Source: Chenopodium formosanum | Lineage: Eukaryota > Streptophyta > Magnoliopsida > Caryophyllales > Amaranthaceae | Direction: 5' to 3' | NCBI GenBank assembly: GCA_024500155.1 | Contig: CM044860.1 | Location: 7,798,501-7,862,500 of the forward strand | DNA: 64,000 bases | Shown: piece by piece, positions 23,694 to 35,000 of the stretch | Position numbering within the stretch: position 1 is the first letter of the stretch | Layout: each line of letters opens with the position of its first letter | Notes under the pieces: generated by a model | Seen by the model: only the letters and a program-made list of their open reading frames with translations | Databases searched by the model: none | Told to the model about the DNA's origin: nothing | Program-made: the position numbers and the translations under genes

Positions 23694-26096
23694 TAAATCT
23701 ACATTAAAGTAATCAAGACTTTAGTCACAACTCACAAGCAAGAAAACGCTCTCATTATCAAAACAAGTATAGAGTAATAAGTAATGCCACCTTAAAATCA
23801 AATATTAAAAACCGCAAAACACGTGTTGATTTAAAATACGTTTCACAACTCAAAACTTTAGGATTTATAGTTATCATTTTATACATTCAACTTTTTTTTA
23901 GACATGTCTTATTCACTAAGTTTGACTAAAAGGACTATGTAATCAAGAGGATTACATTTTAGAAATTTTGCTTGCAAGCAAGTTACTAGCTTAGATCTAG
24001 TTACCCTTAATCATGTTGTGTAGTGTGATGATGATGAGATCTGTAGATTAGAAAATGATGCTAAAAATTAGATCTATATGACAAATGGAACAATGGTAGG
24101 TCCAAAATTAAAGTAACTAATCTCTTTAAACTATACTAATCAAAATCTATAAAGATCATATTAGGTAACTAATATTCATGTGACACGGTTATTAAAGACA
24201 AAGTTTACAATTAAATTAAATGAGTCTTTTTGACACTTAGTGGAATTAATTTTTTTGAGTAATTTAATTAGCAAATGATTATCATCATAATACAGTACTC
24301 CGTAATGCTTAAGTTATACAAGTACGAAGTCTTAAATTTTTCGAGGTTCCCTTCAAAACACAGCAGTCTGAAACTCTGAACACTATACAGCAACGTTATT
24401 ACGAAGGAATTAATAAAGAATTGTATTAGTTATACTGAATTTTTAGCACTTGCATTTGTCGTTGTGTTAAAAAGTTGGTAAATCTAGATTTTGTGGAATG
24501 TATGAACATGTTACATGTATGTCCAATCAAATGCGCAAGTGTGTAGTTTGCTTAGCTTGGTGCATGACTTTCTTTATCGAACATGACATACGTAGTGATA
24601 TAGTATATTATATCATTAATCATTATGTACAACTTTTAAATTTTTTATACAACCTTCGATTTTTATTATTTAGAATTATAGAATATTTTATATTTTATAA
24701 ATAATGTCCTTAATTTGCAAATAATAAAAATCAAATGTAATATCTTATAAATAATACACAAAAGTTACATATAATTAATAAAAGTAGTATATATACAGAG
24801 TATTATTTTACCTCTCTCTCAAGAATATAACACATCATCTCTCAACATTAAACAACATTAAGTCCATCTTGCAAACAACTAAAATAAAGATCGGATTTGA
24901 TAAAGAGGAAAATCATACAGTAATTCAAATAAATAAAGTTGGTGCATTCTTATCTTTAATTTATTCATTTGGTTTGTAGCTTAGTGGCAATGATTTTTTT
25001 TTGTTAATTTTTTTTAAAGGTCATGTATTGATAAATATAGTTGTTATATACTCACCTTGTTCCTCCTCTTTTCGCCTCTATTATCTTATAATTTTACATT
25101 TACATATAGTCTATTCTAATTTACTGAATTGAGCTGAACTGAACTGAACTGAATTGTTTATGAGAGAAGGAAATTGGAAACTGAACTGAAATTAAGTTAA
25201 AGAGAACATGTCATAATACTTTATATTAATTTTATAAAAATTAACCTCCATTGTATTAATTTGTTGTATAGCTAACACTACTCAAAAAATAGATTGAATG
25301 TACATTTATGTACTACAATGACAAATTAAGTACTCAAAAAGAGTGATGTTTAAGACAAAAAAGTACCGGAAACACATAAATAATAATGAGACAATAGTAA
25401 AGACAAAGGAAGACACATATAATTTTATCAAGAACACTATAGGTCAATATGTATAATTAAATTGGGTCCAAAAAATCTAACTTCAAAAAGATGGAATCCT
25501 AATTTTTTGACAAATTATATTATAATTTGAATTGAAAAGCAAATATACCCACGATTGAAGCCATATACGAAGTAGTACATTAGTAGCGCTGTCTTAGGGG
25601 CTATGCTCCAAGAATTTGTTTTCTAGCCTTATATTACTATTATAGCCTCGTCATACTTTACCATGTTTGTATGCTAAGGAAAGTGTCCCCCATTTAAATT
25701 TCTACGTATAACACGATAACTTTTACTCCTTATGGTAACAAAATGACAATGGATTGACTATGATCACCATTGCTACACTACAACAGATGATGCCACCTCT
25801 AGATTTTAATAGTGGTCGAGTAGTTCATACAAGCAATTACGCTTGCACTTGACCGTCAAAAATTTATCTCAAAACAACATTCGTGAACCGAATTTTGTGT
25901 CATTTAACATCATACTACATAGATTATTTATATGTATATAGAGTATATTTTATTTATTTTTGGTTATTATATCGGATTCTTGTAGCAATAAGCTACTAGA
26001 ATAATCAAATGAATTATTTTTTACATCATATTAGATCACCAGGCCAACTAGTCTAGATTATATCGGAATTTCGAATATAATGATACCAAAACAATA
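23694..26096. other. Gene-free stretch
   Basis: AT-rich. The only structure seen is a decayed, inverted relative of the TTCAG-array MITE at about 25120-25210 (GAACTGAACTGAACTGAATT). No coding exon was found. Confidence 0.45.
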
Positions 26097-26101
26097 CATG
26101 G

Positions 26102-26264
26102 TGATAGATATTATTTTCTAGATAATATTTGTCGGATATATTTGTATATATTTTGTATAATTATCTTATTAGATTCCAAACGTGATTAGGAATCGCCTTG
26201 TAACATTATATAAAGGGATCAATGGTACGCACTCCAATTTGAGGAGTTTTCCCGATATCTAACA
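26102..26264 (+). repeat. 5' LTR of the copia element
   Basis: 163-bp direct repeat of 27636-27798. It contains a TATATAAAG-like core promoter near 26206-26215 and ends in CA directly before the primer-binding site. Confidence 0.92.
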
Positions 26265-26306
26265 TGGTATCAGAGCTTTAGGTTACGATCCTAGGTTCAA
26301 TATTTT

Positions 26307-27635
26307 TTGGTTATTGGAGTTGACTGTGATGAGACATTTAGTCCAGTTGTAAAGCCGGCTACCATTCGTACAATACTCAGTTTAGCCATGGCTAAAAAGT
26401 GGTCCATTCATCAGTTAGATGTTAAAAATGCTTTTCTGCATGGTGACTTACAGGAAACAGTTTATATGCATCAACCTCCGGGCTTCTATGATCGGAGTAA
26501 ACCTGACTATGTTTGTCGTCTTCGCAAGGCTCTTTATGGTTTGAAACAAGCTCCAAGGGCTTGGTATCAACGATTTGCGAATTATTTGATCAAGTTGGGG
26601 TTTGTCATTGCTAAGAGTGACACTTCTCTTTTCACTTTTAGGCAAGGGAACGATTTAGCATATTTACTGCTTTATGTTGATGATATTATTCTAGTCACTT
26701 CTTCTAACAGGTTGCGCATGGGAATCATTTCTAGCTTACAGACAGAATTTCCTATGTCAGACTTAGGGCCACTGAGCTACTTTTTGGGGATTGCAGTTAC
26801 ACGCACACCCTCTTATATGCTATTGTCTCAGCAAAAATATGCACAGGAAATTTTAGAGCGAGCAGGTATGAGTTCCTGTAAACCTGCCGCCACTCCAGTC
26901 GACACTAAGTCTAAACTTAGTGCCAATTCGGGTTCTCCATTTCGGGATCCTACTTTGTATCGCAGTCTTGCAGGTGCACTTCAGTATCTTACTTTTACTC
27001 GTCCAGATATTGCTTATGCGGTACAACAGGTGTGTTTATTCATGCATGATCCCAGGGAGCCGCATTTTGATGCGTTGAAACGCATTCTGCGTTATATTCA
27101 GGGTACTATTGATCATGGTTTACATTTATATCCTTCTGCTCCTACTCGCTTGATTACTTATACTGACGCTGACTGGGGAGGTTGTCCCGACACCCGTCGT
27201 TCCACATCGGGTTATTGTTGCTTTCTTGGGGACAACCTCGTTTCTTGGTCAGCAAAGCGTCAGCCTACTTTGTCTAAATCAAGTGCAGAGGCGGAGTATC
27301 GAGGCGTTGCAAATGTGGTTTCTGAAGCTTGTTGGCTTCGTAATTTATTATTGGAGCTTCATTGTCCCCTTTGACAGGCTACTATCGTTTATTGTGATAA
27401 TGTCAGTGCAATCTATCTCTCTAGTAACCCGGTTCATCACCAACGCACCAAGCATGTGGAATTGGACATCCACTTTGTTCGGGAAAAGGTAGCGTTGGGT
27501 GAAGTTCGGGTTCTACATGTGCCTTCACGATTTCAGTTTGCGGACATCTTCACTAAGGGCTTATCAAGGGAGCTATTTTTAGACTTCAGATCCAGTCTCT
27601 GCGTTCGTCCTCCTACCGCTTCGACTGTGGGGGTG
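26307..27635 (+). pseudogene. Copia pol remnant: reverse transcriptase and RNase H
   Basis: The reading frame begins inside the RT domain (DETFSPVVKPATIRT), shows QLDVKNAFLHG, LYGLKQAPRAWY and the YVDD catalytic motif. It continues into RNase H with TDADW and SSAEAEY. A TGA at 27372-27374 interrupts the RNase H part. The same frame then stays open to 27638, with HVELDIHFVRE and DIFTKGL. The N-terminal pol domains are deleted, the start codon is arbitrary, and the product cannot be a full polyprotein. Confidence 0.88.
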
Positions 27636-27798
27636 TGATAGATATTATTTTCTAGATAATATTTGTCGGATATATTTGTATATATTTTGTATAATTATCT
27701 TATTAGATTCCAAACGTGATTAGGAATCGCCTTGTAACATTATATAAAGGGATCAATGGTACGCACTCCAATTTAAGGAGTTTTCCCGATATCTAACA
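27636..27798 (+). repeat. 3' LTR of the copia element
   Basis: Direct repeat of 26102-26264 with one visible difference, followed by the CATGG duplication. Confidence 0.92.
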
Positions 27799-27803
27799 CA
27801 TGG

Positions 27804-28853
27804 ATTACTCAATAATTCATATCTGGATATATATTAAAATTATAAAACTTTTGGCAAAGATTGGCGTAGCTTTGAAAGCATTCTTCCCCCATCTACAAAA
27901 CCAAAAAGAAGAAATCAGAATAACAGCAGATAATGATCTAAATAATGCCCCACCATCACAAATTTGAGATATTTTTGTTAGATATAAAATTAAATTATTT
28001 GTGACCATACCTTAAAAATAGTAGGACATACCCTCCAAAAATAAAATGCATAATATATTATATTCATGGGCATATATAATTGTCTTTTTGACAGAGAATT
28101 TGATAATTGTTAAAGGTAGGCAAAATAATATAATGCAACTTTCTATAAATTCGTAGAATTTGGTGGTAGAGATCGAAATAACCCATAACTACTAAGGATA
28201 TACTCAAGGCCGTCAGCCTCCAAGTTCAATCGTACGTGACAAAATATTTATGGGTCAACAAACTAAACTAAAGGGACAATATGTATGTTACGTGTTTCTT
28301 CATTCCAAGTTATTATCTGACATACCAAGTTAATAATAAACAGATGGAAGTACGATCTATCTTACTATCTAGATAGGGTTCTTGTAAAATCATGGGTTTT
28401 GATTAGCATGTACATTCATATTGCTAGAATTTCTTGTTCGGTGGAAATTAAATAGTCAAAGTATTACGTGTGATGCATCGGAAAGACTGAAAGAGTTTTT
28501 TTAACTTCATTGTCAACAATAATAATGTGAACGAACTTGACTATAAACTAATATGCATGGAGTACATCTATAAGAAGATTGAGTACACAAATTGTTAAGA
28601 CATTTTCTTTATATGGTGTAAAGAACATGTACAAATGTTGAAATGTACATATTATAAGTTCATGGTAGCTTAGGGTATATCATAATGTGGTAGTAATTAT
28701 GTAGTATGAGTAGAATTGATGATTACTAAATGTTTTTGATAAGATTATTAGGATTATTTAGATATGATCATTATTATGTCTAAAAATAATCTCTTAATTT
28801 CAAAAAAAAATAAAAAAATAAAAAAATAAAAAAATAAAAAAAAGTACAATTAA
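27804..28853. other. Gene-free stretch
   Basis: AT-rich, ending in an A-rich AAAAAAT-type simple repeat at 28801-28843. No gene was recognised. Confidence 0.5.
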
Positions 28854-29422
28854 TCTATCTATACTACTTATATACTAAAGTAATTACCGGAGGGGACATT
28901 GACATGATTTTGTGAAAAATTTTCCCTGCTCTACTTTTATCAAAAAAAAATATATTTAAATAAATTTAAAGGATAGATATTAATAAATTCAATTTTTTTT
29001 CTTTTTTTAAAAAAAGTGTTACATAAGTCATTTAATTTCAATTAACTCTATTTCAATTGACTATTATTATATCATACTTTATAATCCGTGTATTGCACGG
29101 GGCCAAAACTATACTATACTAAAGTAATCCCCAAAAATATCCCTTGAATACACATGTCAGCACCTCATTAAAAAATTTCCCACCCAAAAACTTTTTTTTT
29201 TCTTTCTTTTCTAGGTTATTGTAGTTTAATAAAAAAAAAAAAAAGTTAGTTTTATAAAATAGAAGATAAGATAAAAGTTATTATTGTTATCGACTAATTA
29301 AATAATCATACATCCTTCAAAAAATAAAAATCATCAAACAAAATTAATTTTCCATATTATGCATAAAGATAACTCAACCATATTTAAATGAAAAATTCGA
29401 GCATGGCTCGGGCATTAACTAG
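28854..29422 (+). mobile_element. Helitron-like non-autonomous element(s)
   Basis: It starts TCTATCTATACTACTTATAT after an A and ends GGCATTAACTAG before a T, preceded by a GAGC...GCTC hairpin, as Helitron ends do. A second internal pair (hairpin CCGTGTATTGCACGG at 29085-29099, then ACTATACTATACTAAAG) suggests two nested or tandem copies. No coding sequence is present. Confidence 0.5.
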
Positions 29423-31640
29423 TCTTATAATATTTCAAACTGAATACCTCTTTTTGCGTGAATCAAATGACATTATTTTAAAACGATAAAGTTTAAAGAT
29501 TTTCTCCGAATTTAATGGCAAAAATATCTTACTCCTTCAAAAATAAATGCTTTATGTATTCCTTTTTTTTTTTTTTTTTTTTTTTTAATTGATTTCACTG
29601 GGTACATAATTTTTACAAAGGAGTATTTCTTTAATAAAATCAAATAGAAAGGAGTATTTCTTTAATAAAATCAAATAGAGTGAGTACAACAATAAAATCA
29701 GCATACATTAATGTGAAATTGTTCAAAAAAATCAAACTTTGATATGATAAAGTTGGAGAACAGATGATTTACAATTAAGTATACTAAATGAAAATAAACA
29801 CTACTGTGAGATTGGCTTCGTTTGCAACCACTTTGAAATTCCAACCACTTCCATGGACTTATGAAGAACTACAACTACTAATTTAAGGGGAATAAAATTC
29901 ATCACCATTTTTCTTTCATCCTCATTTTAAATGTCACAAAATGTCGAATTACCTAGTAGACATTTTACAAACATGTTTTTCCTAAAACCAAAGTAATACA
30001 AAGTATATTTTCAACCTAGTTGGATTGCAATAGTATTTTTAAACATGTATAATTTTCATCTAGTGACGTAGTTTTTTACCAAATAATATACTTAATTTAA
30101 ATATATTTGAATTTATCTGAACATATGACCCTTAATCCCTTATGAACTCATTGTAGTCGTAGACTGAATTGAAATTAGTGATATATATGCTCTTTGGTTA
30201 TGTTGATCCTATTTTTCCTCACAAAAAATGTTGAGCCTGTTTTATTTAAGCTTATTAATCCTTATCTAAAATCATATTTGTTATCTTAATCTTACTTAGT
30301 TCTTGAAAATATAATTCAGATAAGGGTTAGGTCTACCATAGACAGCTCAAATAGACGAATAAAATACATTCTAAGGGTGTGTTCAATTTCTATGATTTTA
30401 AATAATTTGAATTTACATGAACTTATCTTAGTTGTATAAACTTGGATAACTCTTATAGTCTTATCACACCTTATTTTTTTGAACTTATTTGACTTGAAAT
30501 TATTATTAATTTTATTAATAAATGAAAATAAGGTGGGCAGAACAATATCGATATGATAATATATGGGATAATATGTTTAACTTAGATAGGGGTTGACTTT
30601 GTATAAAAAAAAAAAAAAAAAGTTGATAGGTTAGGAAAGTAAGAGTTAGTAAGGTTTAATAAGATCCATAAGATAACATATAAGATAACATAAGGGATAA
30701 TAAGTTCAAATAAAATTAAAGTCGATAAGTTTGATGATAAGGGTTAATGACACGACATAATTTTTTATACACACGGGTGTACATACACTTACGTGCACGG
30801 TGCAACCGAATGTGTGTGAAAATTTTCAATAACACAATCCATGTTTAATAAGGTCCAATAATATACAATAATAATCCGCATAATGTACGATATATGCTAA
30901 TACGAAGTACTGTATAAGATAACTAGATAAGGGTTGACAAGTTCAGATATTCAGATAAGTTCATGCATATCATATTCTATACGCAAGTAATGGTACTACT
31001 CGTAACTAATAATTTTTCCATACGCAAATAATGGTAACAATCAATTAATTTTCACAGAAAAATATGCTGGATAGTGGACTAGTGGTAACAATCCGTAATT
31101 ATCTACTCCTAGACTCCTAGTAAATTCCTTTAAAAATTAAAATTGGGATTAGAAACTTATAATTAAGGATTAGAAACTTCTTTCACATAATTAAGTGGAG
31201 AAAGAATCGCCTTCAAAGTTAAGCAAACAACCTTCTTCTTCCATAGTTTCCAGCGCTCTAACGTTCAAAACATTTAATCACCCACTTCTTTACAACCACT
31301 TGCATTTTTATTTTTTTTACCACTTATATTTCTTCACTAATTTCCATTAAAAAAGCTTCAAACTCTACCTTTTAAAAAGATTATTTATTTATTTATTTTA
31401 TTTTTTATAACTATATATATAAGCTCATATTAATAATGTGGCAGTGAGGGTGAGAGTGTGAAGTGAACACATTGATACACTGTTGCATGGCCTACTTCTC
31501 CCACTACCTTCCAATCTACAATTTTTTTATAAATTATTTTTCATTTAAATTTCTTTTGATAATTTTTTCAGCCATTTTTATTTTTTAGCTCAAATTTTTA
31601 GCTCAAATTGAGTACAAGTTAACTTCACACATACTACTTT
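29423..31640. other. Gene-free stretch before the beta-galactosidase gene
   Basis: AT-rich with poly-T at 29562-29586, a 30-bp direct repeat near 29618-29678 (GGAGTATTTCTTTAATAAAA twice) and loosely repeated TAAG/ATAAGTT sequence at 30650-30960. No exon was recognised. The distal part is presumably promoter. Confidence 0.45.
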
Positions 31641-31761
31641 CTCTCTCTATCACATTTATAAAATCCAAAATATTTTTGGGTTTTAGAGAGAGAAACAATC
31701 CAAGGGAAACCCAGAAAACAGAGAGTTCTAGAGAGAGAAAACAGAGTTATTTGCAGATAGA
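31641..31761 (+). promoter_or_regulatory. Beta-galactosidase core promoter and GA-rich leader
   Basis: A TATA-like ATTTATAAAA lies about 100 bases before the ATG. The bases before the ATG are rich in GAGAGA (for example AGAGAGAGAAAC at 31684 and 31731-31742), as in many plant 5' UTRs. Confidence 0.4.
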
Positions 31762-31985
31762 ATGGAAGCAATCTCAGTTTCCAAGCTGATTTTTTTGAGC
31801 ATTTTTCTGGGTTTTTTCCATTTGATAAATTCAGCTAGAATTGGTTATGATAATAAGGGTATTACCATTAATGGCCAACGCAAACTCCTCATTTCTGGTT
31901 CCATTCATTATCCCAGAAGTACCCCTGATGTAATTTTCACTTCTCTTTTTTTTGCTGAAATTTTGCTGCTTTTATTGAATTTGTG

Positions 31986-32023
<38 letters not shown>

Positions 32024-35000
32024 TTTGTTGTTGTTGCATTTTAAAATGGGTTTGTTTAATTTCTTGATATTTTGAAATTCATTGTTAACGATGTAGAATA
32101 TTTTTAACTATATTTTTGAGCTTTTAGATGATGAAATGGGTTTTTGTTATTAGCAAATTTTTAATATATAAAAATGGGTTTGTTTTAAATAGTATAGATA
32201 TTTTTGAAATTAATGGTTACATTGTGGAGCTTTGAAAATAATTCTTGAGATTGGAGTTGTGGGAATTTGCTACTTGGTGAAATGGGTATATTATTGTTAA
32301 ATTTGAATTACTAGTTGATAATTTTTTAATGGTATAGTTTGAATTCTAAATAATTTGAAATTAATTGTAACATTTAGGATAATATTTTATTATTTTGTGA
32401 GTGCAGATGTGGGAAGATCTTATAAAGAAGGCTAAGCATGGAGGACTAGATGTTATTGATACTTATGTATTCTGGAATGGGCATGAACCTTCCCCTGGAA
32501 AAGTATTGTTCTTGGATCTATATTCAACTTTATTTTCACTAATCGTAGTCCGGATTTAGTTGTCACGTTAGTAGTTCAAATTACACGATGTGCGTGACAA
32601 TTAGTTTGGCACGACGTGAGTACTATATTTTAAGAGTATAAGAATCTAATATGTTGAATATTAATTGGAATTTGCAGTATCATTTTGAAGGGAGATATGA
32701 TTTAGTAAGGTTCATAAAGATAATTCATAGAGCTGGACTGTATGTTAATCTCCGCATTGGTCCCTATGTTTGTGCTGAATGGAATTTTGGGTAATTACAT
32801 TTCTTTTTTTTAATTGTTCTAGAATCAATTCTAGACTATATTTTCAATTCTTTATATTTTATAAGTGATAACTAAAAAAATGCTTTCTAATTTTAGTAAT
32901 AATTTGGTTTGTTTTCGATTTCCTCTTCGATTGGATGCAGTGGATTCCCTGTATGGTTGAAGTATGTTCCTGGAATCAGCTTTAGAACAGACAATGAGCC
33001 ATTTAAGGTCCTGAATTTTCTTTTGCAATTTTTTTTAATTATTAATTGTACTGTACTCTCAGCAGAATTTTACTGAAAATTGTTATTTTTTTGGGTGTTA
33101 CTGTTGTGATTATACAGAGAGCAATGCAAGGTTTCACTGAGAAGATTGTTGATATGATGAAAAAAGAGAACTTATTTGCATCTCAGGGTGGTCCTATAAT
33201 CATGTCTCAGGTCTATTGTCTTATAATTTTCTCCCTTATCATACACCGCTTTTCAGTTTTGCAGTTTTTGGTTTTTGACGTGTTTAAATGAAGTCGCGTG
33301 ACAAGCACTCACATAATATGATCATGTTTATCAGATTGAGAATGAATATGGTTCGGAGGAAAAGGAATTCGGGGCTGGTGGTAAAGCATATGTAGACTGG
33401 GCTGCAAGCATGGCTAATGGATTAAAAACTGGAGTCCCATGGTTGATGTGTAAGCAAGATGATGCCCCAGACCCATTGGTAAGATAAACCTACCTTCAAA
33501 TTCGTAGTGAAACGTGATTAGGTTCACAATTAGGTAGTATAAATGGTAGACCATTTGACTGATATATTTTGTGCTTTCTGGTGATAGATAAACACGTGCA
33601 ATGGTTTCTACTGTGATTATTTCAAGCCTAATAAACCAAACAAACCCAAGATGTGGACTGAAGCTTGGAGTGGATGGTAATACATTTGCTTTTACAACTT
33701 ATACCGTTACTTTCATTGAAGTCCTGTTTGCATTTTGTCATTCTTATTTTGGAGATAACATTCTTTGCTGTCATTTGTAGGTTCACTGAATTTGGAGGTC
33801 CAGTTCATGAGCGACCAGTTGAAGATTTGGCATTTGCGGTTGCTCGTTTTATACAAACCGGTGGTTCATACATCAACTATTACATGGTTAGTAACTATGT
33901 TATGATTATCCTCTTATTGTTTTACTGATTGATATTAGAAGGTTCATGCCTATCGTATTTTGCCTACTGATGATTGCTGCTACTCACAGTACCATGGTGG
34001 AACCAATTTTGGACGAACAGCCGGTGGACCATTCATTACGACTAGTTATGATTATGATGCCCCAATCGATGAATATGGTAAGACTTGAGCTTGCATATCT
34101 TTGTTTGATGGGTATAGGGTGTAGCTCACAACACAACCTGTAGTAGATACAATCTAGGGGGAAAAAGTAAAATAACCTGACAAATATGTTACTGTCTTGA
34201 TCGTTGTTTGTCAATTCTTAAATAGAAGACTTGAAGATTTCACTTGCTGTGATCAAGCAGTCTAATTAGATTTTAGAGTAGCTTACATTCATCATATATT
34301 AATGCAGATAAAAAATTGCATTTATATTAAGCTTGTTGAAGCGTTGCATTTGCATAAGAACATATAATTTTTTTTTTTGCTCTAAAAAGGTCATGTTCAG
34401 CTGGTATAAGAGCATTATATTTTGTTCCACGGGTGCATTTGGTATGGTTGGAAACGGAATAAAATGGAATCAATAAAATCAGTTACCAATCAGTTGAGGA
34501 GTGTAAAAGGTGGGTGGAATCAATTACCCTTGATTAAGGAAAATTGTTGCCATACCCTTCAAGCCAAACAATCTATAATTGAAATACTTACGTGATTTCA
34601 TTTCCAGTTATAAAGATCTTCATACCCAAACACGCTTAACTTTTTTGTACAGCTTGGAGTTCAATCTGTATGACTATGCAATTTTATTTTCCATAGGAGT
34701 AGTTTGAATTCCAAGTCAGCTCTTCAGAGGAGCAACTTTTTCTTTGAAAACCCTTTTAGTACTTACTCAAGAAAAGAACATACTACCTCCGTTTTAAATT
34801 ATTTGCAACGATTAGACATTTTCTACTCACACTTTATGCCAAATCGTTGCAAAAGGAGGTAGTAAATCAGATGAAATAGACCTTCCCTTCCACCAAACGG
34901 TGCCTAAGAAACACAAAAGGACAATATTCTTGCCATTCTTCTGAGAGCTCTCTTTTTCCCTTTTTAGATTACAATAGGGTGCTTGGTACCTATCATTGAG

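Larger units (their letters stand above)
26102..27798 (+). mobile_element. Compact, internally deleted Ty1/copia retrotransposon
   Basis: LTRs 26102-26264 and 27636-27798, 163 bp each, run from TGATAG to TCTAACA and differ at one visible site (TTTGAGG versus TTTAAGG). CATGG flanks both sides (26097-26101, 27799-27803) as a perfect 5-bp target duplication. A primer-binding site TGGTATCAGAGC follows the first LTR at 26265, and a G-rich polypurine-like stretch ends at 27635. Between them only about 40 bases of leader and the RT/RNase H part remain. Gag, protease and integrase are absent. The near-identical LTRs suggest recent insertion. Mobility would need proteins from another element. Confidence 0.92.

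Noticed and set aside
24498..24704. Open frame with several Cys and aromatic residues
   Set aside because: AT-rich, no family resemblance, no promoter or exon context.
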